34,942 nucleotides of DNA from an uncultured Spirochaetia bacterium (GCA_913053665.1 CAJXGR010000002.1:1-34942); one strand, 5' to 3'; counted from the stretch's first letter, positions 1-8,119 are shown. Made by a program: numbers and translations. Notes: generated from the sequence alone by a model not told the origin.

Positions 1-690
1 ACCTTTGGGTGGAACAACAACTTCAGCCTTTATCCGATAAAGACTCTCCACAAAGCCTTCTGTCCTCTTTTCGCCCACAGATATTTGGCCATGAACCCGT
101 ATGGGTACGTCTGGAAAGTAACCACAAGGTTTATCCATGACAACGACCACCAATTGATTGATTTTAGGGGCTACTCCAAAACAGCAAGCCTGCTGATCCC
201 TGAGTAGGAAAAAGGCCTTGACCGTATTTTTCTCCGGATCCAGATCAATAGGGATCATAAAGCCCTCAAGGGTGACTTTTTTATTATCCAGACGCGTTAT
301 TTTCCTTGGGATCTTTTTGCCTTCCTTGTAAGGAAACCCGGCTAACAGACTAAATGAAATTGTTTGATACTTCTTGTATTTATTGGCTGTCTTCGGGAAT
401 ATATTGGCAGAGTAGGTTCCAAAAGATTTTGCTTTCGGCTGGGGCTTCCAGGCCGTCTTAGCATTATAGGCGGCCATGTCTTCCTGCTGATCCTTATAGA
501 GAGCCTGAGGGTCATCAGATGATGCGTCTTCTGGAGGGTTTCCCAAGCCTTCATTGACCACCTGTGACGGCTCATTGGATGGCTTGACCTTGGCAACGAC
601 CCAGGATGTTGTAAAATAGCCGACTACAATTAATAATACTCCGGCGAGTATTAAAGTGACTTTACTCACTTTTCCGTCTTGATTTTCCAT
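1..690 (-). CDS. DUF3299-like membrane-anchored protein (3' end off the window)
   Basis: The reading frame is open from the ATG at 690 to the left edge, 230 codons without a stop, so the C-terminus is missing. AAGGA lies 7 bases before the ATG. One hydrophobic segment (about residues 9-31, starting VTLILAGVLL) would anchor it, with the rest periplasmic. A conserved-looking core from about residue 130 reads GFMIPIDLD, then FFLLRDQQACCFGVAPKINQ, the pattern of DUF3299, whose biochemical role is unknown. It lies about 130 bases after the His-rich lipoprotein gene and shares its strand with the ABC genes behind it. DUF3299 proteins occur beside this kind of ABC system and a His-rich protein in gamma-proteobacterial zinc-responsive operons, so a role in metal handling is inferred. 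Confidence 0.8.
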   Translation of the reverse strand, partial: MENQDGKVSKVTLILAGVLLIVVGYFTTSWVVAKVKPSNEPSQVVNEGLGNPPEDASSDDPQALYKDQQEDMAAYNAKTAWKPQPKAKSFGTYSANIFPKTANKYKKYQTISFSLLAGFPYKEGKKIPRKITRLDNKKVTLEGFMIPIDLDPEKNTVKAFFLLRDQQACCFGVAPKINQLVVVVMDKPCGYFPDVPIRVHGQISVGEKRTEGFVESLYRIKAEVVVPPKG

Positions 691-824
691 GACTTATTCC
701 TTAAACTTCATATTCTTAAAAACTTCATTGTTTTAATTTGCCAATTTACGTGACAATTCTTGAAACCCATTGATTGTTAGATTATAACACTTCATCGTAT
801 GTTTTCATCGAACTAAAAAGTATT

Positions 825-1376
825 TTACTCTTCCTCTTCCAGAGGGTATTTAAAGCGAGTCGAGTTAAACTCTTTTCCTTTGATGACTATCCTGGGAATG
901 ATCCCATCAAACTCTTTGACCCCCTTAAGTTCATCAATCTGTGTTTCAAACTGAGAGGTATCTCCAAGGGTTTCACCGGTTAATTTATTGGCTACGGCCG
1001 ACAATTTGACAGCCTTGTTTTTACCTTTAATCGTTAGATGCATGGAGATCTCTTTATGCTTCAAACGAATGGACTTTTCAGCCTCCCCATCAGTGATCCA
1101 GAGGGTCAACTTGCCGCTTTTCCCATCCAATCGCATTTCCATGTGGGCAAAATGCTTTCCCAGGGCCGTCATAGAGGCCCCTTCAGCTTTATGGAGCGAG
1201 ACATGGTGATGACCATCTTTATGATGATCATCATGGCCGTCTTCATGGTGTCCATGCTCATCACCGTGGTCATGGGCGTTGTATTTGTTTTTTTCACAGC
1301 TAGATAAATAAAGAACTGTCACTAATCCCAGTGCTAAAGGGAAGATCAATCGAATGCTTTTCATTACTTGGATCAT
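825..1376 (-). CDS. His-rich putative metal-binding lipoprotein
   Basis: A hydrophobic N-terminus ends in the lipobox-like LYLSSC, predicting an outer- or inner-membrane lipoprotein. Directly after the lipidated Cys comes a stretch of about 30 residues very rich in His, Asp and Glu (HDHGDEHGHHEDGHDDHHKD), a likely Zn or other divalent-metal ligand region. The rest (HMEMRLDGKSGKLTLWITDG and following) resembles small His-rich secreted proteins of planctomycetes and gamma-proteobacteria. Three ATGs follow AGGAG in tandem; the third (1376) has the best spacing (6), giving 183 aa; 1382 and 1364 are alternatives. The gene sits 16 bases behind the permease and is probably cotranscribed with it. It could be a periplasmic metal-binding partner of the transporter; the metal is inferred from composition only. 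Confidence 0.8.
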   Translation of the reverse strand: MIQVMKSIRLIFPLALGLVTVLYLSSCEKNKYNAHDHGDEHGHHEDGHDDHHKDGHHHVSLHKAEGASMTALGKHFAHMEMRLDGKSGKLTLWITDGEAEKSIRLKHKEISMHLTIKGKNKAVKLSAVANKLTGETLGDTSQFETQIDELKGVKEFDGIIPRIVIKGKEFNSTRFKYPLEEEE

Positions 1377-1392
1377 CATCATCTCCTGAATG

Positions 1393-2634
1393 TTAAGTTG
1401 TAGGTGATAAATGGCTGGCTACATCAGTAGAATAGGCTTTTACAGCAGGTATCACCCCGGCAATTGCCCCAATCAGCATACTCCCTATAGGTGTCAGGAT
1501 CAGAGAGAGATGGTAGGTGAAATCCATAACAACTCCTGTCTCTGAGCGGATCAAAAGAGCGGCAACACTGAAAATACCAATGTAGACCAGGAATCCAAAG
1601 AGAGCGCCTATCCCGGCAATGCTGGCCGATTCTAATATTATGGCTGAAAAAACGGTGGACTTTCTGGCTCCTAAAGCCCGGAATATGGCAAAATTACGCT
1701 TTCTTTCATTGATAGAATTGTAGATAGACGCTACAATGGACGCCGCGGCCACAAGGATCACGAGATAAGCTATATACTTCAATATCTTTATGATCCAGCC
1801 CATCTTCCCCATGAAGCTGGATATAGTTCTTACTATAGGAGCGAAAGTCGCCACTTTCCCCCCATTGATTTGGCGGTCCAAGTTCAAGAGCCATATCTTT
1901 GACTTGAGTTTGAGCATAACGGCACTGACTTCCTTGTACTCATCGGGGATTTCCTTGCCCTCCTCGGCGGCATAGGGCTTGCTTCCCTTTTTCCCCCGCA
2001 AGACATGGCCTCCCATCCTGTAGAAGGACTCAATAGGTATCCAGATCACTCTATCAGAAGGAGTATTACTTGGTTTAAGGACTCCAACTATTTCATAGAC
2101 TTCCTGGTGCTGACTATTTTTATTAAAAGCGAGACCATGAAAAGGGCTAATCCTGGATCCCACTTTGAGACCCGTTTTTTGGGCCACAAAACTCCCTACA
2201 ACAGCCTCACGAACGTCTGCTTTAAATCGCCGACCTGCTTTTAGTTTAAGACTTATAAATATATCTTTTGTTGTTCCAACCAGACGATAGCCAAAATAAT
2301 TATCCCCAACAGCGTAAGGAACTGCCAACTTGATTCTTTTATCCTTCTTGATAGCCTGATATAGGGACCAGGGGATATTCCCGGGAGACGTCTCCAGATG
2401 AAAGACTGAGTTCAGAACAAGCTGCAATTGGCTTCCTTTGGCACCCAGGACGGCGTCAAAGTCCACCGACCCTCCTCTGAAGGCTGTTTTCGCTTGCTCG
2501 TTAATGACAAACACGGACATCACCAATCCGCAGGCTAAGGCAATGGATATGGCAGTAATAATCGTTGAGACGACGTGCTGACGAAGGCTTTTACAGACTA
2601 TCGTGAAAAGTCCCAGGATACCGCTAATAATCAT
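1393..2634 (-). CDS. ABC transporter permease, FtsX/MacB-LolCE type
   Basis: Topology is that of the MacB/FtsX superfamily: one N-terminal membrane segment (about residues 14-40, VVSTIITAISIALACGLV), a periplasmic domain of about 240 residues, then three C-terminal membrane segments. The cytoplasmic stretch NSINERKRNFAIFRALGARK is the typical FtsX-family coupling motif. The frame is open from 2661, but GGGAG 7 bases before the ATG at 2634 supports that start (413 aa), which removes the overlap with the ATPase gene and leaves a 16-base gap. Such permeases work with an adjacent ATPase as mechanotransmitters or lipoprotein/peptide exporters rather than classical solute channels. Context suggests the metal-related version. 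Confidence 0.9.
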   Translation of the reverse strand: MIISGILGLFTIVCKSLRQHVVSTIITAISIALACGLVMSVFVINEQAKTAFRGGSVDFDAVLGAKGSQLQLVLNSVFHLETSPGNIPWSLYQAIKKDKRIKLAVPYAVGDNYFGYRLVGTTKDIFISLKLKAGRRFKADVREAVVGSFVAQKTGLKVGSRISPFHGLAFNKNSQHQEVYEIVGVLKPSNTPSDRVIWIPIESFYRMGGHVLRGKKGSKPYAAEEGKEIPDEYKEVSAVMLKLKSKIWLLNLDRQINGGKVATFAPIVRTISSFMGKMGWIIKILKYIAYLVILVAAASIVASIYNSINERKRNFAIFRALGARKSTVFSAIILESASIAGIGALFGFLVYIGIFSVAALLIRSETGVVMDFTYHLSLILTPIGSMLIGAIAGVIPAVKAYSTDVASHLSPTT

Positions 2635-2650
2635 AATATTTCTCCCTGTC

Positions 2651-3319
2651 TCATGCGGCAACCTGATTGATTTTACTGAGTTCTTTCACATTCTTGAACT
2701 GAGCCAATATATCCCGGTCATGACTCACCAGAATTAAGGCTGAATTGGCTTCCTGACAGATTTCTCTAATCAAGGCGAGAGACTCTTTAGCGCGACGGAA
2801 ATCCAGATTACCGGTGGGTTCATCGGCCAACACGAGTTTAGGGGCTTTGGCCAAGGCCCTGGCCACGGCGACTCGCTGCTGTTGCCCTACAGAAAGTTGA
2901 TTGGGTTTATAATTCATTCGATCCTTTAGACCCACACGGTCAAGGAGCTTTTTGGCCTTTGAACTATCGTATTGGTGACTGAATCTGAGTCCCATGACAA
3001 CATTCTCAAGGGCTGTGTAGCCCTGCAGAAGGTTAAAAGTCTGAAATATATAACCCACGTGATCCGCTCTGATCTGATCTCTCCTGGACTCGCTGCAATC
3101 CGTTAAATCACTGCCTGATAGCTTGATCGTACCTGTGTCACCTTTAAGAATCCCTGCAATAAGGTTCAGGAAAGTGGTTTTACCCGATCCGCTGGCTCCA
3201 TGTAAGGCTAACTGCTCCCCTTTGTTTAGCGTAAAAGAGGGTATATCAATAATATCCAGGATCTCACCATCGGGGGATTTATAGGCCTTTTTGAGGTTTG
3301 TGATTTCCAATAATGTCAT
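2651..3319 (-). CDS. ABC transporter ATPase, MacB/LolD family
   Basis: A complete nucleotide-binding subunit of 222 aa from the ATG at 3319, which has AAGGA 6 bases upstream; six earlier codons in frame lack a ribosome site. Walker A GASGSGKT is at about residues 41-48, the ABC signature LSVGQQQ at 142-148, Walker B LVLADE at 161-167 with the D-loop TGNLD following, and the switch His in SHD near 200. The ENVVMGLRF stretch and the short linkerless form fit the LolD/MacB clade. It is the first gene of the leftward cluster, followed by the permease, lipoprotein and DUF3299-like genes. I found no convincing Zur-type palindrome in the 200 bases upstream, so zinc regulation is inferred from gene content only. 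Confidence 0.93.
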   Translation of the reverse strand: MTLLEITNLKKAYKSPDGEILDIIDIPSFTLNKGEQLALHGASGSGKTTFLNLIAGILKGDTGTIKLSGSDLTDCSESRRDQIRADHVGYIFQTFNLLQGYTALENVVMGLRFSHQYDSSKAKKLLDRVGLKDRMNYKPNQLSVGQQQRVAVARALAKAPKLVLADEPTGNLDFRRAKESLALIREICQEANSALILVSHDRDILAQFKNVKELSKINQVAA

Positions 3320-3523
3320 TATATTCCTTATATCCATGTTCTAAAATAAGAATTGCTAATCTAACCTGGCGAAAAATAATATGGAAGCCATCAAAAGTCA
3401 AGTTGAGAATAGCCCTGGGAGCTTCCAACGGTCGTACAAGCCATTATTTTTTATTTAATGACCAAAATAAACTTCATTTTACTATATTATTATAAGACCT
3501 ACCAAGAACATAAGGACAATAGA

Positions 3524-4312
3524 ATGAAGTATAAAATATCTCTACTGATAATACTTGTCTCACTCATGGGATCAGCTCACGCCAAGAAAAAAATACTCGA
3601 TACAAAAAAGTTAAAAAGGGCGAAAATCTACAGAAGCCTGAAAGTTGCCCTCCAAAGGCCTCGTAAGGTTTACAAGCTTTATTTATATGGTCAGGACTTG
3701 AAAAGCCTATCTCCCGAGATCAAGAACCTCAAACGATTACAGATGCTTGACTTAACAGAAAACCGTCTCACAACACTCCCCAAGGAAGTAGCTAAACTCA
3801 AACGATTGCAGTGGTTAAACTTAACTGAAAATAAACTCACCGTTTTACCCAAACAGATCGGCAAACTCAAGAGATTAGAGTGGCTTGGCTTGTCAGAAAA
3901 CCGATTGACCACAGTACCCAAAGGAATCGGTAAACTCAAGAAATTAGAGAGTCTTAATCTCTCAGAAAATCGTATCACCCATCTCCCAAAAAAGATTGGG
4001 AAGCTTAAGAAGCTACTATGGCTTTCTTTATGGGATAATCAACTCACCCGTTTGCCCAAGAAGATTGGGAAGCTTAAAGGCCTAAACTGGCTGCATTTAG
4101 ATAAAAACGAGCTCACTAGAATCCCCAAAACGATAGGGAATCTTAAGAACTTAAAGCACCTTGGACTCTCTGAAAATCGGCTCACCAAGCTCCCCAAGGA
4201 GATCGGAAATCTTCAAAGCTTAAAGACCCTTAATTTATGGGGCAATAATTTCAGTGAAAAGGAAATGAAAAAGATCAGAAAGCTTTTGCCAAAGTGTGAT
4301 ATTAATTTTTAA
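3524..4312 (+). CDS. Secreted leucine-rich-repeat protein
   Basis: The ATG at 3524 has AAGGA 8 bases upstream and opens a clear signal peptide (MKYKISLLIILVSLMGSAHA, cleavage after AHA), so the longer frame from 3458 is rejected. The mature protein of about 240 residues is mostly seven exact 23-residue repeats of the form LxxLxLSENRLTxLPKxIGKLKx followed by a degenerate capping repeat ending KCDINF. This is the bacterial LRR type common in Leptospira and other diderms, which forms a curved binding surface; the ligand cannot be predicted. It is strongly basic (Lys-rich), so an acidic or polysaccharide partner is possible. It stands alone, divergent from the ABC cluster. Confidence 0.9.
   Translation: MKYKISLLIILVSLMGSAHAKKKILDTKKLKRAKIYRSLKVALQRPRKVYKLYLYGQDLKSLSPEIKNLKRLQMLDLTENRLTTLPKEVAKLKRLQWLNLTENKLTVLPKQIGKLKRLEWLGLSENRLTTVPKGIGKLKKLESLNLSENRITHLPKKIGKLKKLLWLSLWDNQLTRLPKKIGKLKGLNWLHLDKNELTRIPKTIGNLKNLKHLGLSENRLTKLPKEIGNLQSLKTLNLWGNNFSEKEMKKIRKLLPKCDINF
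3737..4219 (+). repeat. Seven 69-bp tandem repeat units inside the LRR gene
   Basis: Units begin at 3737, 3806, 3875, 3944, 4013, 4082 and 4151, each exactly 69 bases (23 codons). Third-position divergence between most units shows old duplications, but the stretch AAGATTGGGAAGCTTAA is identical in two neighbouring units (near 3994 and 4063), suggesting a recent exchange or duplication there. Unit number may vary between strains. Confidence 0.9.
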
Positions 4313-4351
4313 GTAAAAAGCGTTTGTTACAGACATTTCAGGATAACAATT

Positions 4352-4630
4352 ATGGACAAGACTGATATTTTGAACTTTTTAGCACAACACAAAATAGAAC
4401 TGAAGAACAAATACCATGTTTCAAAAGTCGGATTATTCGGCTCCTACGCAAAAGGAACTCAAAAGAGGAATAGTGACATTGATATCATTATAAACGGCGA
4501 AAAAATCAATGATGAAGAGCTTAAGTTATATCTGGAAAAGGGATTAAACAGAAAAGTTGATATTGTAAAAAAATCAAGTCTCTACCATTTTATGAAATAC
4601 ATAATCGATAAAGAGGCAATGTATGTCTGA
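4352..4630 (+). CDS. MNT-type nucleotidyltransferase (MntA-like antitoxin)
   Basis: A 92-aa minimal nucleotidyltransferase. The fold's signature is present: GLFGSYAKGTQ at about residues 27-37 followed by NSDIDIII, i.e. GS-x10-DxD with both metal-binding aspartates, and a third acidic position in KVDIVK. Proteins of this family (MntA) act as antitoxins that AMPylate or otherwise neutralise a HEPN RNase encoded just downstream, overlapping by a few bases. Here the downstream overlapping frame exists but is broken (next entry), so this looks like an orphaned antitoxin. No strong Shine-Dalgarno is seen apart from AGGATAACAATT before the ATG. Confidence 0.85.
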   Translation: MDKTDILNFLAQHKIELKNKYHVSKVGLFGSYAKGTQKRNSDIDIIINGEKINDEELKLYLEKGLNRKVDIVKKSSLYHFMKYIIDKEAMYV

Positions 4631-4796
4631 TAGGGACATCGGCTATCTTTTTGCCATCCTCAAGATGTGTGATGATATTAAATGTGATCCGATTGAAACG
4701 TCTATTTGACCTAATGCTATTAAAGAAAGGTTTGTCAAAAAAACTCTTTGCTTTCTTTCAGACAATTACTTAGCTTATTACAACAAATGGAGGTGA
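4623..4796 (+). pseudogene. Broken partner of the MNT gene (HEPN-like toxin remnant)
   Basis: An ATG at 4623 overlaps the end of the MNT gene by 8 bases, exactly where a HEPN toxin start is expected, and reads MSDRDIGYLFAILKMCDDIK, which resembles the opening helix of DUF86/HEPN proteins. It stops at TGA 4707-4709 after 28 codons. The same frame then stays open for 28 more codons (ending AYYNKWR, stop at 4794), so one in-frame stop separates two parts, and the total of 58 codons is much shorter than a HEPN protein (about 110-140). I read this as a toxin gene inactivated by an internal deletion plus a nonsense change. The catalytic RxxxxH motif is absent. Confidence 0.55.
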
Positions 4797-4803
4797 AATC
4801 TTC

Positions 4804-5154
4804 ATGCAGAAATTAGAACTCAAAGTATTCAATCATAAAATCAAACTACCCAACGATTTAGAGATCATGGATGGCGAAAAGGTCATTGTCTGGATTGCTG
4901 AAAGCGAAGATGACTTTTCCGAGGAGCTGAAGGCCTGGGAATCCTTAGGATTTGAGAACCTGTCTGAGACCTTACCTCTCCCTTTCAATTCATCCCAGAA
5001 AAGTGAATTGATTTTAATGGATAGAATGATTACCTTAAAGATTCATTTTTACCCTTTTAGACGTCAAAAATGGGTACGTCAGGTGACTCAAGGGGGAGTA
5101 TCTTACAAGTTAACATCTCCAAAAGTAAATGATCCTGACAAGGCTGAATTCTGA
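4804..5154 (+). CDS. Small protein of unknown function, antitoxin-like N-terminus
   Basis: 116 aa, with GGAGG 9 bases before the ATG, so probably translated. Residues 1-55 (MQKLELKVFNHKIKLPNDLE, then DGEKVIVWIAESEDDFSEEL) resemble short AbrB-like/PHD-like antitoxins, with a beta strand followed by an acidic helix. The remainder is basic and does not continue that pattern; the piece MITLKIHFYPF faintly recalls the opening of PemK/MazF toxins (xDIVLIPFPF), which would make the gene a fused or frameshifted remnant of an antitoxin-toxin pair. That reading is weak. Placed directly after the decayed MNT module. Confidence 0.5.
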   Translation: MQKLELKVFNHKIKLPNDLEIMDGEKVIVWIAESEDDFSEELKAWESLGFENLSETLPLPFNSSQKSELILMDRMITLKIHFYPFRRQKWVRQVTQGGVSYKLTSPKVNDPDKAEF

Positions 5155-5186
5155 ATATCAAGTATTAATAATAGACTGAGAGAGAA

Positions 5187-6251
5187 ATGAAGATATTAAT
5201 CACTGGTGGAGCCGGCTTTGTGGGGGCTTATCTTTGCAGGCTCTATAAAAGTAAATATCCCAATGGAAAGGTCGTGGCCTTCGATAACCTCCACCGAAGA
5301 GGGTCTGAGCTGAACATCCAAGAGTTTAGTAGGCTTGGCATTGACTTTGTTCATGGCGATATCCGTATCTATGAGGATCTATCTGTCCTGGAAGATCACT
5401 TTGATCTCTTTATCGAGGCTTCTGCTGAACCATCCGTATTAATGGGGTTAAACAAGCCCAATTTATACGCCCTACAAACCAATTTACAGGGTACCGTCAA
5501 CTGTTTGAACTTTGCCCTTCACCATGCGGACTGTTTTAACTTTTTATCCACCTCCCGTGTCTACTCCATTGATCCCCTAAAAAAAATCCCCCTAAAAGAG
5601 GGTGACACAAGGTTTTATATTGATGAATCTGGAGGATCGCTCTCTGGCTTATCTGAAAAGGGAATCAATGAAGACTTCCCCGTGAATACAGCCCGATCCA
5701 TTTATGGGGCCACCAAATTAGCCTCTGAGCTTCTTATTCAAGAATATGTCGATACTTATAACCTTAAAGCCATCATCAATCGCTGTGGGGTTTTATGCGG
5801 TGCGGGGCAGTTTGGCAAGGTGGAACAGGGTGTTTTCACTCTCTGGGTGGCTCGTCATTATCTTGAAAAGCCCTTAAAATACACAGGTTTCGGCGGTAAA
5901 GGCAAACAAGTGAGAGACTTACTCCACCCAAAAGACCTGTTTGAAGCCATCGAAATCCAGAGAGACCAGGTGAATCGCTGTTCTGGAGAGATTTACAATA
6001 TCGGGGGTGGGACAGATATCTCAGTGAGCCTGTTGGAATTAACGAAGCTATGTCAGGAAATAACAGGCAATAGCATTGAAATACAAGAAATCCCTGAAAC
6101 CACGGCAGTCGATATCCCCCTATACATCACCGATTACGGGAAAGCCCATCAAGGCTTTGGCTGGAAGCCTAATTTGGGCGTTCAAGATATAGTCTCCGAC
6201 ATTTATGAGTGGCTGACAAAGAACCATAGGACATTACAACAGATATTTTAG
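5187..6251 (+). CDS. NAD-dependent sugar epimerase, CDP-paratose 2-epimerase-like
   Basis: Extended short-chain dehydrogenase of 354 aa. The NAD-binding glycine motif GGAGFVG is at residues 7-13, the acidic residue binding the adenosine ribose is in FDNLHRRG, the Ser/Thr of the active site is in STSRVYS (121-127) and the catalytic YxxxK is YGATK (173-177). FDNLHRRGSELN, HGDIR and GKQVRDLLHPKDL match the CDP-tyvelose/paratose 2-epimerase subgroup, which oxidises a nucleotide-sugar C-2. It is the first of three closely spaced genes (8-base gap, then a 4-base overlap) with a paralogue and a GT2, so it probably makes a sugar precursor for a surface glycan. The true substrate is not predictable from sequence. 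Confidence 0.85.
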   Translation: MKILITGGAGFVGAYLCRLYKSKYPNGKVVAFDNLHRRGSELNIQEFSRLGIDFVHGDIRIYEDLSVLEDHFDLFIEASAEPSVLMGLNKPNLYALQTNLQGTVNCLNFALHHADCFNFLSTSRVYSIDPLKKIPLKEGDTRFYIDESGGSLSGLSEKGINEDFPVNTARSIYGATKLASELLIQEYVDTYNLKAIINRCGVLCGAGQFGKVEQGVFTLWVARHYLEKPLKYTGFGGKGKQVRDLLHPKDLFEAIEIQRDQVNRCSGEIYNIGGGTDISVSLLELTKLCQEITGNSIEIQEIPETTAVDIPLYITDYGKAHQGFGWKPNLGVQDIVSDIYEWLTKNHRTLQQIF

Positions 6252-6259
6252 AGGTCATT

Positions 6260-7327
6260 ATGAGTATTGCTATTATCACAGGGTCCGCAGGACTTATTGG
6301 AAGCGAATCCGTCCAGTACTTTCATGAGAAAGGCTTTGAGGTATGGGGTATTGACAACAATATGAGGAAGTATTTCTTTGGAGAAGACGGTTCCACGGAC
6401 TGGAAAAAGAAAGAACTCTCTCAACTTAAGAATTACAAACATTTTAGTATAGACATACGCGACACTGACGAGGTGAATCGCTTATTCAAAAAGGCAAAAA
6501 GCAATGTCAAACTTGTGATCCACTGTGCCGCACAACCCAGTCATGATTGGGCCGCTAAAGAACCCATCACGGATTTCACGATCAATGCCAACGGAACTTT
6601 GAACCTCTTGGAAGGGATGAGACAGGAATCTCCCGAATCAGTATTTATATTCACCAGTACCAATAAGGTATACGGGGATCTCCCCAATAGCCTGCCTCTC
6701 ATTGAGAAGGAGAGTCGTTGGGAGCTTGATCCCTCTCATCCCTTTGCAGAGCATGGAATTGACGAGACCATGTCCATCGACAACTCGAAGCATAGTGTAT
6801 TTGGAGCGTCCAAAGTGGCGGCTGATATCATGGTTCAGGAGTATGGTAAATACTTTAACCTCAAAACAGCCGTCTTCCGGGGAGGATGTCTAACCGGCCC
6901 AGCTCATAGTGGAGCAGAGCTTCACGGGTTTTTAGCCTATGTTGCAAAATGTGGAGTTTCAGGGCGAAAGTACACAATCTTTGGCTACAAGGGGAAGCAG
7001 GTGAGAGACAACATACACGCCCATGATCTAGTCGAGGCTTTCTGGCATTTTTATGAGAACCCACGTATGGGAGAGGCCTACAACATGGGTGGCTCCAGAC
7101 ACAGCAACTGTTCTGTCCTGGAGGCCATCCAGATGGTTCAAGACCTGACGGGTAAAGAGTATCACTACGAACTCTCTGATAAATCACGGATTGGAGACCA
7201 TATTTGGTGGATCAGTGATATTCGAAAGTTCAAAAGTCATTATCCAGATTGGTCTTATCGCTATGATATGCAGAGAATTATCGATGAGATTGTTGAGGCC
7301 ACAAAGGATAGAGTGAAAAGTCCATGA
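6260..7327 (+). CDS. NAD-dependent epimerase/dehydratase, paralogue with Phe in the YxxxK site
   Basis: 355 aa, with AGAGGT before the ATG, 8 bases after the previous gene. Glycine motif GSAGLIG is at residues 8-14, then GIDNNMRKYFFGE, TSTNKVYGD (132-140, the signature of tyvelose-epimerase-like SDRs) and GYKGKQVRDNIHAHDL. The canonical catalytic Tyr is replaced: the site reads FGASK (F181, K185). From memory, other members of this FFGEDGST subgroup also carry Phe here, so this is probably a family trait rather than damage. Without the Tyr, normal SDR hydride chemistry at this position is unlikely, and the enzyme may work together with its tandem paralogue, which has an intact YGATK. Confidence 0.85.
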   Translation: MSIAIITGSAGLIGSESVQYFHEKGFEVWGIDNNMRKYFFGEDGSTDWKKKELSQLKNYKHFSIDIRDTDEVNRLFKKAKSNVKLVIHCAAQPSHDWAAKEPITDFTINANGTLNLLEGMRQESPESVFIFTSTNKVYGDLPNSLPLIEKESRWELDPSHPFAEHGIDETMSIDNSKHSVFGASKVAADIMVQEYGKYFNLKTAVFRGGCLTGPAHSGAELHGFLAYVAKCGVSGRKYTIFGYKGKQVRDNIHAHDLVEAFWHFYENPRMGEAYNMGGSRHSNCSVLEAIQMVQDLTGKEYHYELSDKSRIGDHIWWISDIRKFKSHYPDWSYRYDMQRIIDEIVEATKDRVKSP

Positions 7328-8064
7328 AATTATCCTGTATCCTGCCGGCCCACAATGAAGAGGGTTGTATCGAATCAACTGTGAGACAGCTATCCAATGT
7401 TTTAAAGGAAGCTCAAATCGACCACGAGATCCGGGTGATCAATGACAATTCGACGGACCAGACGGGAATCCTGTTAAAAGAACTCTCTAGGGAAATTAAA
7501 GAGTTAGTCGTGATAGATAATGATCCCCCCAATGGCTTTGGATTTGCCGTCCGTAAGGGCCTGGAAAGCTTTGTGGGAGATGTGGTTTGCATAAATATGG
7601 CGGATGCCTCGGACAGCCCGGAGGATGTGGTCGCTTTTTATAATGAAATCAAGGTCAGCCAAAAGGATTGTGTCTTTGGAACCAGGTGGTCCAAGGGTGG
7701 AAAGGTGATTGACTATCCTTTTATCAAAAAACATGTGAATCGTTTAGCCAATCATTTCATCCGATTGCTGTTCAGAATTAAGTATAACGACATTACCAAT
7801 GCATTCAAGATGTATCGTGCCCATGTGATCCCTGGACTACAACCATTTCTAAGCCCTCATTTTAACCTGACGGTTGAACTACCCCTTAAAGCCATTGTGA
7901 GGGGCTACACCTATTCTGTTCTACCCAACTCCTGGACCAATAGAACATCGGGAGAGTCCAAACTGAAGATCAAGGAAATGGGTAGCCGATATTTATTTAT
8001 CGTCTTTTATTGCCTCATAGAGAAGTGGTTTTCTATGGGGGATTATAAAAAAAGCAGCCGTTAA
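7324..8064 (+). CDS. Family 2 glycosyltransferase (polyprenyl-phosphate sugar transferase type)
   Basis: 246 aa; starts at the ATGA overlap with the epimerase stop, so translation is coupled. The GT-A fold is clear: SCILPAHNEEGCIESTV at the N-terminus, INDNSTDQTG, then DADLQ-like metal-binding INMADASDSPED near residue 95, and FGTRWSKGG. It resembles DPM1/undecaprenyl-phosphate glucosyltransferases but lacks their C-terminal membrane segments; only the last 30 residues (YLFIVFYCLIEKWF) are hydrophobic and could bind the membrane. Likely role: transfer of the sugar made by the two upstream enzymes onto a lipid carrier or glycan at the inner membrane. Its last 41 bases are duplicated at 9002-9042. 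Confidence 0.87.
   Translation: MKLSCILPAHNEEGCIESTVRQLSNVLKEAQIDHEIRVINDNSTDQTGILLKELSREIKELVVIDNDPPNGFGFAVRKGLESFVGDVVCINMADASDSPEDVVAFYNEIKVSQKDCVFGTRWSKGGKVIDYPFIKKHVNRLANHFIRLLFRIKYNDITNAFKMYRAHVIPGLQPFLSPHFNLTVELPLKAIVRGYTYSVLPNSWTNRTSGESKLKIKEMGSRYLFIVFYCLIEKWFSMGDYKKSSR
8014..8054 (+). repeat. Direct repeat copy 1: 3' end of the GT2 gene (copy 2 at 9002-9042)
   Basis: The 41 bases coding LIEKWFSMGDYKK recur at 9002-9042 with 3 mismatches, in the same orientation and same reading frame. The segment between holds the toxin/immunity-like pair on the opposite strand. The repeat pair therefore brackets an apparent insertion. Confidence 0.9.
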
Positions 8065-8119
8065 AATAGCCTTCCGTACAGATTAAGAATTACTTTTTAG
8101 TAGACTATATATAATTGAT

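Noticed and set aside
3320..3523. Zur-type operator upstream of the ABC cluster
   Set aside because: No palindrome like the Zur consensus could be found by eye in this stretch.
3737..4219. Regular spaced repeat as a CRISPR-like array
   Set aside because: The 69-bp period is coding, in frame, and matches leucine-rich repeats; there are no unique spacers.
4707..4709. In-frame TGA as a selenocysteine codon
   Set aside because: The gene product is only 57 residues, no hairpin like a SECIS follows the codon, and the context is a decayed toxin partner.
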